From positions 1 to 64,000 of the forward strand of contig CALKXH010000025.1 of NCBI GenBank assembly GCA_938005675.1: DNA of 64,000 nucleotides. The letters are read 5' to 3'. The stretch comes from an uncultured Anaerolineae bacterium. Its GTDB lineage: Bacteria > Chloroflexota > Anaerolineae > Aggregatilineales > UBA2796. Of the stretch, positions 52,823 to 62,900 are shown one piece after another (the stretch's first letter is position 1; every line of letters begins with the position of its first letter). The position numbers and the translations under genes were made by a program. The notes under the pieces are model-generated. The model saw only the letters and a program-made list of their open reading frames with translations. It had not been told where the DNA came from and made no database searches.

Positions 52823-53787
52823 GCAACGTATTCGTCTGGGTCGATCACTTTCGGGGCAAGGCGCTGCCCGCCTCTTGGGAGGCGATCAGCGCGGCGCAGA
52901 CGCTCGGCGGCGCGATCACAGCGCTCGTCTTCGGCAGCGGGGTCGGCAACTTGGCGACGCTCGCCCTCCATTACGGCGCGCATAAGGTGATCGTTTGTGA
53001 GGACGCCTCGCTCGCCGATTACCGCTTTGAGCCGTACGCAGCGCTGCTGGTCAGGCTGGTGAAGGAACACGCGCCGCGCGCCGTGCTGAGCGGCGCGACC
53101 ACGCGCGGACGCGAACTCTTGGCTGCCGCCGCCGCCGAGACCGATAGCGCCCTCCTAGCCGATGTGACCGAGCTGAGCGTCGAGGGCGAGGCGATCAAGG
53201 CGGTGCATCCCGCCTATGCCGGCAAGGTGCTGAGCGATCTAACCGCCACCACGCCGACGGTGTTCATCACCTTGCGCAGCCGCGCTTTCCCTCTGCCCAC
53301 GCTGGATGCCAGCCGCAGCGGCGAGATCATCAACGTCGCGCCCGTCCTGCCCGCCGAGCAGATCGGCGCGCAGATCGAAGCCTTTGAGGAGCAGCGCGGC
53401 AGCGTCAACCTGACCGACGCAGCGATCATCGTCACGGGCGGGCGGGCGGTGGGCAGCGCCGAGGGCTTCGCGCCCGTCCGCGAGCTGGCGGAGGTGTTGG
53501 GCGGCGCCGTCGGCGCGACGCGCGCCGCTGTGGACGCCGGCTACATCCCCTATGCCCATCAAGTCGGGCAGACGGGCAAGGTGGTCAGCCCGAACTTGTA
53601 CATCGCCGCCGGGGTCTCTGGCTCGATTCAACATCAAGCCGGGATGCGCACCTCGAAGATCATCGTGGCAATTAACAAAGACCCCGAAGCGCCGATCTTC
53701 AAGATCGCGCACTACGGCATCGTCGGCGATTTGTTCAAGGTCTTGCCCGCCCTCAGCGCCGCGGCGCGGGCGAAGCTGGGCAAGTGA
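52819..53787 (+). CDS. etfA: Electron transfer flavoprotein subunit alpha
   Basis: VTGGRAVGSAEGFAPVRELAEVLGGAVGATRAAVDAGYIPYAHQVGQTGKVVSPNLYIAAGVSGSIQHQAGM. Confidence 0.96.
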   Translation: MSNVFVWVDHFRGKALPASWEAISAAQTLGGAITALVFGSGVGNLATLALHYGAHKVIVCEDASLADYRFEPYAALLVRLVKEHAPRAVLSGATTRGRELLAAAAAETDSALLADVTELSVEGEAIKAVHPAYAGKVLSDLTATTPTVFITLRSRAFPLPTLDASRSGEIINVAPVLPAEQIGAQIEAFEEQRGSVNLTDAAIIVTGGRAVGSAEGFAPVRELAEVLGGAVGATRAAVDAGYIPYAHQVGQTGKVVSPNLYIAAGVSGSIQHQAGMRTSKIIVAINKDPEAPIFKIAHYGIVGDLFKVLPALSAAARAKLGK

Positions 53788-53793
53788 GGGGCT

Positions 53794-54642
53794 ATGCGCT
53801 TTGCGACCATCCTCTACGAGGGCGCGCCGCGCCTCGTCGCCGCCGCTGATGAGCGCTCGGCGCGCCTGATCGAGGGCTTCAGCGACATGCTCGCGCTGAT
53901 GGACGCGCCGCCCGCGGCGGTCAAGGCGGCTTACGCCGCGGGCAAGCCGCTGCCTGAGACGGGCTGGCGCTGGTTAGCGCCCTTGCCGCGCCCCAACAAG
54001 ATCATCGCCGTCGGGCTGAACTACGCCGATCATTGCCGCGAGACGGGGCAGCAGCCGCCTGAGAAACCGTTGCTCTTCGCCAAGTTGAACAGCAGCGTGA
54101 TCGGGCATGGCGACGTCATCGAGTGGGATCCGTCCATCACCAGCAGCGTGGACTACGAAGCCGAATTGGCAGTCGTGATCGGCAAGCCGACGCGCCTCGT
54201 CTCTGAGGAGAACGCCCTAGCGCACGTCTTCGGCTACACGGTCGCCAACGACGTCACGGCGCGCGACCTGCAAAAGAGCGACGGACAATGGACGCGCGCC
54301 AAAGGCATGGATACCTTCTGCCCGCTCGGACCGTGGCTGGTCAGCGCCGATGAAATCCCCGATCCGCAGAACTTGAGCATCCGCTGCACGGTCAATGGCG
54401 AAGTGCGCCAAAATAGCCACACCAGCCAGATGATCTTCAGCGTCAAGACCCTGATCAGCTACATCGCGCGGGCGATCACGCTCCAACGGGGCGATATCAT
54501 CCTGACTGGCACGCCGTCGGGCGTCGGCAACGCCATGACGCCGCCGCGCCTGCTCCACGACAAAGCGACGGTCAGCGTCGAGATCGAAAAGCTCGGACGG
54601 CTGGAGAACGTCTGCCGCGAGCTGACCTTCCGCGTGCGCTGA
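53794..54642 (+). CDS. Fumarylacetoacetate hydrolase family protein
   Basis: KIIAVGLNYADHCRETGQ; VDYEAELAVVIGKPTRLVSEENALAHVFGYTVANDVTARDLQ; DIILTGTPSGVG. Confidence 0.95.
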   Translation: MRFATILYEGAPRLVAAADERSARLIEGFSDMLALMDAPPAAVKAAYAAGKPLPETGWRWLAPLPRPNKIIAVGLNYADHCRETGQQPPEKPLLFAKLNSSVIGHGDVIEWDPSITSSVDYEAELAVVIGKPTRLVSEENALAHVFGYTVANDVTARDLQKSDGQWTRAKGMDTFCPLGPWLVSADEIPDPQNLSIRCTVNGEVRQNSHTSQMIFSVKTLISYIARAITLQRGDIILTGTPSGVGNAMTPPRLLHDKATVSVEIEKLGRLENVCRELTFRVR

Positions 54643-54651
54643 GCGCGCCTG

Positions 54652-54688
54652 AAGCGAGCCTCCCCGCCCCTTCGGGGGAGGCTCGCTT
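54652..54688 (+). terminator. Strong hairpin downstream of the FAH gene
   Basis: AAGCGAGCCTCCCC-gccccttcg-GGGGAGGCTCGCTT, 14-bp perfect stem; no long U-tract. Confidence 0.6.
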
Positions 54689-54715
54689 GGTTCGGCGCGA
54701 TCTTTCGGCTATAAT
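54687..54715 (+). promoter_or_regulatory. Putative promoter of Uma2-sir2 genes
   Basis: TTGGTT-17 bp-TATAAT. Confidence 0.55.
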
Positions 54716-54744
54716 GCGCCTTAACTGAGTTGGGAGAGTGTTGT

Positions 54745-55320
54745 ATGGTCGTCATACCGTTGCGTCCGCATCGCTGGACGGAGGAGGAGTACCTCGCCTT
54801 CGACCGCGCCAGCAGCGGCAAACACGAGTACTACGACGGGCAAATCTACGACACGGTTGGCGCGTCGTTCCGCCACAACTTGATCGCCGCCAACGCGCAT
54901 TTTGCGCTCCGCTCAGCGCTTGGCGGGCGTTCGTGCTTTGTCTTGCAGAGCGATCTGCGTGTTGCCCTATCAAACACATTTGTTTATCCTGATGTGGTGG
55001 TCATTTGTGGTCAGCCCCAGCTCATTGAGCAAGATACTCTGCTCAACCCGACCGTGATCGTTGAAGTGCTATCGCCCTCAACTGAGGCGCACGACCGCGG
55101 TACCAAATGGCAACGCTATCAGCAGCTTGAATCGCTGCAGGATTACTTGCTGATCGCTCAAAACGCGCCCAAAGTCGAGCATTTCACCCGCCAAAACGCC
55201 CATCAGTGGCTTTTGACGATCTACGAAGGGCTCGATGCCGTCCTGACCTTGCCCAAGCTGAACGCCAACCTGCCGCTGAGCGCCTTTTATACTAACGTCA
55301 CCTTCGGCGAATCTGAATGA
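54745..55320 (+). CDS. Uma2 family endonuclease-like (DUF820)
   Basis: WTEEEYLAFDRASSGKHEYYDGQIYDTVGAS...YPDVVVICGQPQ...LNPTVIVEVLSPSTEAHDRGTKWQRYQQLESLQDYLLIAQ. Confidence 0.94.
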   Translation: MVVIPLRPHRWTEEEYLAFDRASSGKHEYYDGQIYDTVGASFRHNLIAANAHFALRSALGGRSCFVLQSDLRVALSNTFVYPDVVVICGQPQLIEQDTLLNPTVIVEVLSPSTEAHDRGTKWQRYQQLESLQDYLLIAQNAPKVEHFTRQNAHQWLLTIYEGLDAVLTLPKLNANLPLSAFYTNVTFGESE

Positions 55321-56084
55321 AGGGCGTGAGCAATCATCCACTGCGCGCCGCCGCCGAGCGGCTACGCCGCTCCGAGCGCTTGGTGGTGCTGACCGGCGCC
55401 GGCATGTCCAAAGAGAGCGGCATCCCCACCTTTCGGGACGCGCTCGAAGGCGTGTGGGCGCGCTTCGATCCTGAAGAGCTCGCCACGCCGCAAGCTTTTC
55501 AGCGCAATCCGCGCTTGGTGTGGGAGTGGTACGAGATGCGCCGTCTGCAGGTGCTTCAGGTGCAGCCCCACGCCGGACATTACGCCCTCGCAGCCCTTGA
55601 AGACCGCTTGCCGCAAGTCGTGGTGATCACGCAGAACGTAGACGGCTTGCACAGGCGCGCCGGCAGCTCAGATGTGATCGAGCTGCACGGCAACATCACG
55701 CAGCACAAGTGCTTCGCCGATTGTCAGGGCGCGCCGACCCTGCTGGATATCGCCACGCTCTCCCAGACTGAAGTGCCGCCGCGTTGCCCGCATTGCGGCG
55801 CTTACGTCCGCCCCAACGTGGTCTGGTTCAACGAGTTTTTGCCCGTCGAGGCGCTAGAGCGCGCCCGCGATCTGTGCTTGCGCGCCGATGTGGTGCTGAT
55901 CGTCGGCACGTCGGGCATTGTGCAGCCAGCTGCCTCGCTGCCCTACATCGCCAAGCAACACGGCAGAGCCTTTCTGATCGACGTCAATCCGCAACGCGAT
56001 GAGATCGCGCCGATCTGCGATATCTTCCTGCAAGGCACAGCCGGTAGCGTGCTGCCTCAGCTGGTTGAGCTGCTCGACGGATGA
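55317..56084 (+). CDS. NAD-dependent protein deacylase (Sir2 family)
   Basis: VLTGAGMSKESGIPTFRD; ITQNVDGLHRRAGSSDVIELHGNI; CPHCGAYVRPNVVWFNEFLP. Confidence 0.96.
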   Translation: MKGVSNHPLRAAAERLRRSERLVVLTGAGMSKESGIPTFRDALEGVWARFDPEELATPQAFQRNPRLVWEWYEMRRLQVLQVQPHAGHYALAALEDRLPQVVVITQNVDGLHRRAGSSDVIELHGNITQHKCFADCQGAPTLLDIATLSQTEVPPRCPHCGAYVRPNVVWFNEFLPVEALERARDLCLRADVVLIVGTSGIVQPAASLPYIAKQHGRAFLIDVNPQRDEIAPICDIFLQGTAGSVLPQLVELLDG

Positions 56085-56167
56085 GATTCGGCTGATAGAC
56101 AAGCCCGCGCTCTTGCTTGAGGTTGCTCAGGGCGCTATGATCGGCTGCTCAGGAGTGTGAGATCGCC

Positions 56168-57268
56168 TTGAACAACACCGTGCGCCTGTGGCGCAACTTC
56201 GATGTCATCCTCTTCGGCACAGTGGTAGTGCTGATCATCTACGGCGTGCTGATGATCCGCAGCGCGACGCTCGGCGCCGTGGATACCGAGCTGATCTCGC
56301 GCGTGCCGCGCCAAATTCAGTACGCTTTCATCGGCATCGCCATGCTGTTCGTCTTCGCCGCCATCGATTACCGCCTCCTAGCCGCTCTGCAGCCTTATAT
56401 TTACGGCGGGCTGGTCTTCTTGTTGGCATTGGTGGCAGTGCTTGGACAGGTGGGCGATGGCGGCGCGCAGCGCTGGCTGACGGTCGGCTTGCCGGTGCAG
56501 CCCTCCGAGCTGGCGAAAGTGCTGATCGTGATCGTGCTGGCTCAGCACCTCCAAAAGCAGTATCCCAAGATGGATAGGCTGCGTACAGTCATCATCTCGC
56601 TGGGCTACGTTGGGTTGCCGGCGGGCTTCATCTTCCTGCAGCCGAGCTTGGGCATCACCATCCTGATCTTGTTCATCTGGCTGGTGATGATCTGGGCGGC
56701 GGGCTTGCGTCTGAAGCACATTGCGCTCTTCAGCCTTGTGGCGCTGCTGGGCTTGCCCCTCCTGTGGACGGCTATGCAGCCTTATCAGCGGGCGCGCATC
56801 ATCAACTTCATCACTTGTGAGGATACGCGCGACTCAGACTGCTACAACATCTTTCAGGCGCGCATCAGCATCGGTTCGGGCGGGCTGCTGGGCAAGGGCT
56901 ACGCCAGCGGCACGCAATCGCGCTTGCGCTTTTTGCGCGTGCGCCATACAGACTTCATCTTCAGCGTGATCGCCGAGGAACTCGGTTTTGTGGGCGCTTC
57001 GCTGGTCTTCGGCTTGATGGGCGTGGTGCTGTGGCGGATTATGCGCGCGGCAGCACTAGCCCGCGATGCGCTCGGCTCGCTGATCTGTTACGGCGTCGCC
57101 GCCATCATCTTCTTCCAGACGGTCGTCTCAATCGGCATGAACCTGAATGTGCTGCCCGTGACCGGTTTGACGCTGCCCTTTATTAGTTCGGGCGGCTCTT
57201 CTTTGCTAACTTTGCTCGTAGGAATCGGCATCGTGCAGAGCGTGATCATGCGCCGTGAGCGCTTGTGA
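56168..57268 (+). CDS. FtsW/RodA/SpoVE family glycosyltransferase
   Basis: QPSELAKVLIVIVLAQ; PSLGITILILFIWLVM; GYASGTQSRLRFLRVRHTDFIFSVIAEELGFVGA; PVTGLTLPFISSGGSSLL. Confidence 0.95.
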   Translation: MNNTVRLWRNFDVILFGTVVVLIIYGVLMIRSATLGAVDTELISRVPRQIQYAFIGIAMLFVFAAIDYRLLAALQPYIYGGLVFLLALVAVLGQVGDGGAQRWLTVGLPVQPSELAKVLIVIVLAQHLQKQYPKMDRLRTVIISLGYVGLPAGFIFLQPSLGITILILFIWLVMIWAAGLRLKHIALFSLVALLGLPLLWTAMQPYQRARIINFITCEDTRDSDCYNIFQARISIGSGGLLGKGYASGTQSRLRFLRVRHTDFIFSVIAEELGFVGASLVFGLMGVVLWRIMRAAALARDALGSLICYGVAAIIFFQTVVSIGMNLNVLPVTGLTLPFISSGGSSLLTLLVGIGIVQSVIMRRERL

Positions 57269-57276
57269 GCCCGCCT

Positions 57277-57534
57277 ATGGTTCATCACACGCAACGCCCC
57301 GTCATCGAGCCGAATCGCGTCTACTCGCGCGAGGAAGTCGCCGAGATTTTGAACGTCAGCTTGAGCACGGTCAAGCGCTTGATCGCGGCAGGACGTCTGC
57401 GCGTCAGCCAGCCGCAAGGGATGCGCCGCGTCTTGATTCTCGGTCAGCACATCCTCGATCTGCTGGCTGAGAGCGAGGTCGCGCCGCCTGAAGACAAGCC
57501 GAGGCGTCGCCCCGACGCTCGCACGGCGCCCTAG
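57277..57534 (+). CDS. Small HTH (excisionase/MerR-like) DNA-binding protein
   Basis: NRVYSREEVAEILNVSLSTVKRLIAAGRLRVSQPQGMRRVLILGQHILDLL. Confidence 0.85.
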   Translation: MVHHTQRPVIEPNRVYSREEVAEILNVSLSTVKRLIAAGRLRVSQPQGMRRVLILGQHILDLLAESEVAPPEDKPRRRPDARTAP

Positions 57535-57571
57535 CGCCGATCCCGCCCGATAGCCCCATGAGAGTGCGCTG

Positions 57572-59848
57572 ATGAGAAAACTCGCCCGCCGTTTGCAGAG
57601 CGCCGTAGCGCTCCTGCTGATCGCCGCCTGCTCCGCCGCCGATCTCGCCGCGCCCGACGCGCCAACCGTGCCGCCTACGCTCGGCGATGCCGTCAACACT
57701 GCCCGCACCTTCCTCGATGCGTGGACGAAAAACGATTTCAACACGATGTACGGCTTGCTCTCGCCGCGCTCGCTGGTGATCAGCCGCGAGGCGTTCAGCG
57801 CCGCCTACCAACAAGCCGAGCAGACCCTCAACCTGTTCGGCGAGAACGCCAAGCGCTTCCGCATTCGGGACGATCAAACGCAACGGCAAGGCAACACCGC
57901 CATCATCCGCTACGACATGACCTTCAACTCGCGCTTTCTGGGCGAGTTCACCGACGCGGAGCGCACCATGCGCCTTCTGCTGACTGATCGCGGCTGGCGC
58001 GTGGCGTGGAGCACGATGGACATCTTCGAAGGGCTGGCGGGCGGCGCGCAGTTGATCCTAGAGCGCACTCCGCCCCTGCGCGGCAGCATCTACGACCGCA
58101 ACGGCAAGATCATCGCCCAAGACGACGTGCCGAATTACGCCGTGCGCCTGCTCACTCGCCGCTACCCGACGGGCAATCCGGACGATTGCTTCCGCGCCCT
58201 CGCCGAGACTTTCCGCCTCTACATCGGCGACTTCGAGCAGTATCGTCCCTTCAGCGGGCGGGATTTCGGTTTCACGGTCGGCACGCTCTTCCGAAGCGAC
58301 TACGAGGCGTTGCGCCCGCGCTTGGATCAGGTCTGCTTTTTGCAATACGTGCCGCAGACCACGCGCTTCTACTACGGCGGCAACCTCGCCGCGCAAACTG
58401 TGGGCTTTGTGACGCCCCTTCAAGCCGATCAGCAAGCCAACTTCCCCAACTTGGCGCCGGGATCGCTGGTCGGGCAGTTTGGCGTGGAGCGCGCTTGGCA
58501 GGAGCAGCTCAGCGGCGAGAGCGGCGCCGAGCTGCTCATCCGCACGACCGATGGCGTGACCGTGCGCACGATCCATCGCAAAGAGGCGGCGCGCGGGCAG
58601 GACGTCTACCTGAGCCTTGACCGCGAGCTGCAACTCAAGACCGAGCAAGCCATCGCCGCCGCCTATAACGAGGCGAATTGGGCGCCGCTGCGCAATGGCG
58701 CGGCGCAAGCGCGCCTCGTGACGGGCGCCGCAGCGGTCGTGCTGGATGTGAAGACGGGCGACGTGCTGGCGATGGCGAGTTTCCCCTCGCCTCACTCGGA
58801 TGCATGGCGCATCGGCACGACGTGGGACGCCGCCGACGTGATCGGGCGCTACTTCGCTCAGCGCGCCGTGGTCAATCACGCCACAGAGGAGCTGTACGCG
58901 CTCGGCTCGGTCATGAAGATCGTCTCGACCGCCGCCGCCGCCGACTCAGGCGCCTTCCGTATGAACGAGACGCGCGTCTGCAAAGGCACGCTCAAGAGTC
59001 CCGATGACGGGCGCATCCTGACCGACTGGATTTACCTTGAGCCGAACCGCGATCCCAACTATCACGGCGAGATCAACTTGCATCAAGCGCTGACCTCTTC
59101 CTGCGACATTTACTTCTGGCTGGTCGGCGAGAAGCTGAACGGCATCGATCCGTCCTTGATCAAGCGCTACAGCAACAAGCTGGGCTTGGGCGTGCCGACG
59201 GGCATCGACTCGCTGGTTGACTTGGCGGGCGTGATCCCCGATCCCGACTGGACGCGCGCCAACGAGGGGCGCACGTGGGGCGTCGGCGATAGCTTGAACA
59301 TCGTCATCGGGCAGGGCAGCGTCAAGGTGACCGTGCTGCAGGCGGCGCGCATGACGGCTGCCATTGCCAACGGCGAGGTGCTGCCAAACCTGACGCTAGT
59401 GAAAAAAGTCGGCTATCCCGCCCAGCCGCCCACCTACGTCGCGCCTGAGCGGACGCCTGAGCCGCTCGGCATCAAGCCCGAAGTGATCGCGGGCGTGCAG
59501 CTGGGCATGTGCGAGGTGATCACCGATGCCAAGCTCGGCACGGCGAATTGGGTCTTCACGGGCTGGGATCACGCGCGGGTCAAGGTCTGCGGCAAGACCG
59601 GCACCGTCCAAAGCGGGACGCCCTATCCGCACGGCTGGTTCGTGGCGTACGCCGGCTTGCCCAATCAGCCGCCGGATATCGCCATCGCCGTGCTGGTGCT
59701 GTACTCGCGCGAAGGCTCCGAGACGGGCGCGCCCATCGCCCGACGGATCATCGAGGCATACTACGGGCTGCCCTACGCGCCCTTCCCGCGCTACTGGGCT
59801 GATCCTTACGAGGTCTTGCCCACGCCCGGCTTGAGCGGCGGACAGTGA
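57572..59848 (+). CDS. Penicillin-binding protein (transpeptidase) with NTF2-like N-terminal domain, predicted lipoprotein
   Basis: Lipobox LLIAAC; NTARTFLDAWTKNDFNTMYGLLSP; RGSIYDRNGKIIAQDD; GSVMK (SxxK), SSCD, KTGTVQ. Confidence 0.92.
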   Translation: MRKLARRLQSAVALLLIAACSAADLAAPDAPTVPPTLGDAVNTARTFLDAWTKNDFNTMYGLLSPRSLVISREAFSAAYQQAEQTLNLFGENAKRFRIRDDQTQRQGNTAIIRYDMTFNSRFLGEFTDAERTMRLLLTDRGWRVAWSTMDIFEGLAGGAQLILERTPPLRGSIYDRNGKIIAQDDVPNYAVRLLTRRYPTGNPDDCFRALAETFRLYIGDFEQYRPFSGRDFGFTVGTLFRSDYEALRPRLDQVCFLQYVPQTTRFYYGGNLAAQTVGFVTPLQADQQANFPNLAPGSLVGQFGVERAWQEQLSGESGAELLIRTTDGVTVRTIHRKEAARGQDVYLSLDRELQLKTEQAIAAAYNEANWAPLRNGAAQARLVTGAAAVVLDVKTGDVLAMASFPSPHSDAWRIGTTWDAADVIGRYFAQRAVVNHATEELYALGSVMKIVSTAAAADSGAFRMNETRVCKGTLKSPDDGRILTDWIYLEPNRDPNYHGEINLHQALTSSCDIYFWLVGEKLNGIDPSLIKRYSNKLGLGVPTGIDSLVDLAGVIPDPDWTRANEGRTWGVGDSLNIVIGQGSVKVTVLQAARMTAAIANGEVLPNLTLVKKVGYPAQPPTYVAPERTPEPLGIKPEVIAGVQLGMCEVITDAKLGTANWVFTGWDHARVKVCGKTGTVQSGTPYPHGWFVAYAGLPNQPPDIAIAVLVLYSREGSETGAPIARRIIEAYYGLPYAPFPRYWADPYEVLPTPGLSGGQ

Positions 59849-59945
59849 GCTTGCCCCTCGAGAGGCTTGTTGCGCTGCGCGCTTGATGATAAGATCAGCG
59901 CGGATGCCTGAAAAATGTAAAGCCCTTGAGAAAGCGCAGTTGTGA

Positions 59946-62900
59946 ATGAGCGACCGTCCTCAAGTTTTTCAGCTAGAGCGCTTCAGCCTCGTCATGCCCG
60001 CGCAAGCCTCAGCGCGCCCCGTCTCCGGACATTTGGTCGCGCGCACGGCGGGCATTCGCCCAGAGCATGTCATCGAGGCGCGCCGCATCGCCACGCTCAG
60101 CGCCCAGCGCCCCCTCACGCCGCTCGCGCCGCCGCCCATCACGCTCGGCTTGCTGCGCGGCGAGACCGTCGACTACGTGGCGGCGAAAGCGCTGCCGACC
60201 AAGAACGGCGATACGATTGTCCAGTATCTGATCGTCCCTTCCAACGTGCTGCGAGCTCTAGGCGGCAATTTGCAGCCCTTGGAGGCGTTCGCCCGCGAGC
60301 CATTGCCGCCCCCTAACGAGCCGCTACAGCCTTTGATGATCGCCAATCCGCATCAGCCCAGCCCCGAACAGCAAAGCGATGCGATCTTGGCGCTCTTGGG
60401 CTACTGCCGTAATAACATCCGCACGCTCAGCGGCTTGCTGGCGAGCATGGTGCAGGGCTTGGGCATCGTGGTGACGGGCGCGCCCGCCTCCCTGCGCGAT
60501 AGGCTGACCTTCATTCAAGGCTTGTTGTGTCTGCTGCCCGCGCCGGTGCGCGCGGCAGTCACATTTGCTACGCACGCCCCCGATCCGCTCCAGCTGCACG
60601 CCCAGATCAAGTTCAGCCCGAACCTCTCCGCCGCCCCTGCTCAGCACGCCCTCTTCGATTGGCGCACCCAGACCCTCACGGGCAACCCGCCTGAGGACGC
60701 CTACACCAAATTCATCCGCGCCCAGCTGCAATTGGACGTCTCGCTCGTGATTGAGCAGACTCAAAAGTTGGCGCGCACTGCCACCTGGCGCGCCATGCGC
60801 CGCGAGACGATGGCGAGCGCCTTAGCGTGGGCATCCAAGCGCGCTGCGCTGGATGAGTTGGTCTTGCAGCGCCAGCCCGCCGACCGCGCTATGGTCGCCG
60901 CCGTCCTGCGCGAAGACCCAACCCTCTCCGACGAGCTGCGCGTCGCTTATTGCAGCCACCTGCTGGCTTTCTCGCTGGCGCTGGGCGATTACAGCCACAC
61001 CGAGATGATCCCTGCGTTGGCGGCTCAGAGCAAAGAGATCGCCGAGACCGTCTACGAGCAGCTTTGGGCGGCTGCCAGCGGCGAGCGCGCCATGGACGTC
61101 TACCATTTGGTCTCGCGCTGGCTGGCAGAGGCGCCCGCCGGCGCCGACTTGAGCCGTTGGCGCCCGCTCTTGGCGATGGCAGCCGGGGCGCGCGCCAATC
61201 AGCTGCTGAACGCGCCGCCGCAAGAATTCGCCGCTTTCCTAGAGCAGTTCCTGCAGACGAGCGACAAAGTGCCAATGGAGCAGGTCGCCGCGCAACTGAT
61301 CGCCATCGCGCGCCGCCGCGCCACCGAAAATCCCGAGATTGCGCGCGCCGTCTTCTTATTGGGAGTTCACCACCTCTCATTGGGCAATTTGCAGCGCCTC
61401 GTGGCAGAGAGCGCCTTCCAAGCACAGCTGCCGCCCAATCTGCGCGAGCTGCTGCCTTACCTGCGCGCCGATGCGCCCAAAGATGCGCCGCCGCGCTTGT
61501 TGGCGCGCGCCACCGAAGCCTTCGGAGAGGCGCACCAGCCGATGCTGATCGGGCGGCTGACCGATTGGGCGCTCAGCGTGCAACGCAGTGACCTGATCGA
61601 TACCGACGCGCTCTTCAGCTTGGTCAAGTTGGCAAGCTCGCCACTCGCCGCGCGCTTCGATCAGGTCATCCAGAATGTGGTGGACGATCTGGGCGCGCTG
61701 AACACGCTGCGCGCCATGAGCCTCGAGGCGCACAGCAGCCTGATCACGCTCAACCTCCTGCGCGGGCGCTACCACGAGGCGCTGGAGCAGATCACGCTCT
61801 GCATCGACATGATCTATCAAGGCGCGCGCCAAGCGCAAGCCGCCGAGCTGCTGCACATCACCTTCCGCGACGCGCCGCTGGGCATCCCTGAGCTGCTGAA
61901 CGCCCTGAATGTGCTGCACAATAGCTCCTTGAAGCCCCTCTTGCGCGCCCGCGCCGATTTGGGCGCTTTAGAGGGGCGGCATTGGGATGCCGCTCTGCAG
62001 CCCGTCATGGAGCGGCTCTCGGCGCTCTTCTACGCCGATCCGCGCCTGATCGCAGTCATCGGGGTGGGCGCGCCGATGCGCCTGCTGAAGAGTGCCGCTC
62101 AACGCAAAGATTCGGTCGAGGCGTTGCGCGCCCTGAGCGCCCTCGCCAGCTACGCCCTAACCTTCGCTGAGCAAGAGCAGCAGGCGGCGGAGCTGGTCAG
62201 CCAAGCCTACAACCTCTTGGACTGGTCGGAGGAGGTGCGGGCGGCGGGCTTGGAGATTTTGCGCGATTACATTCGGCGCGCTGCGGCGGAACAAGCCGTC
62301 AAAGTGCCGCAACTGGTCGGCTTTCGGCAGGGCGAGTCCGTCTACAAAGCGCTAGAGGCGACCTACCGCGTGCGCTTGGTGACGGGCGGCGTCGATTTCG
62401 GCGAATTCGCTGAACAGGCGCAGGTCGCTTCGCTCTTCCTGACCGATATCGCCGTTTACTACGAGAACGAACGTCAACCGCCCGATATCGCCAAGTTGCG
62501 GCGCAACATCGAGGTGATGAGCGGCGGGCTCTCAGAGGCGGAGCGGCGGCGGCTCAGCGAGAACGCCATCTTGATCAGCGAGGCGCTCTTCAAGCTGCAT
62601 CAGCGCCATCACAAGCGCTTTGGCAAGCGCAGCCGCCAAGAGCTGGAAGCGCGCCAAGCGGCGTTGGCGCGCTCTGAGGTCGTGCCGCAGAGCGGCATCG
62701 AGATGTTGCAGTGGCTGGGCGTTCGGCTGGGCGAGGGGCGCACCTACGTGCTGCGTCTGCAGCGGGAGGCGGCGAACTACCTGTTCGGCACGCGCTCGCT
62801 GAACATGCTGCTGCGCGAGTCGGGCTTGGTGGTGGCATTGCTACAAGGCTTGCTGGCTGCTCTACCTGAAGACGGGGCGACTGAGTCGGACTTGCGGGCG

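Noticed and set aside
55317-56084. Sir2 protein as anti-phage defence effector
   Set aside because: Has the canonical deacylase architecture with zinc-binding Cys pairs and no effector partner (Argonaute, SLOG, HerA) nearby; housekeeping deacylase is more likely.
57277-57534. Excisionase as sign of a prophage or integrative element
   Set aside because: No integrase, att-like repeats or phage genes in the surroundings; flanked by cell-wall genes.
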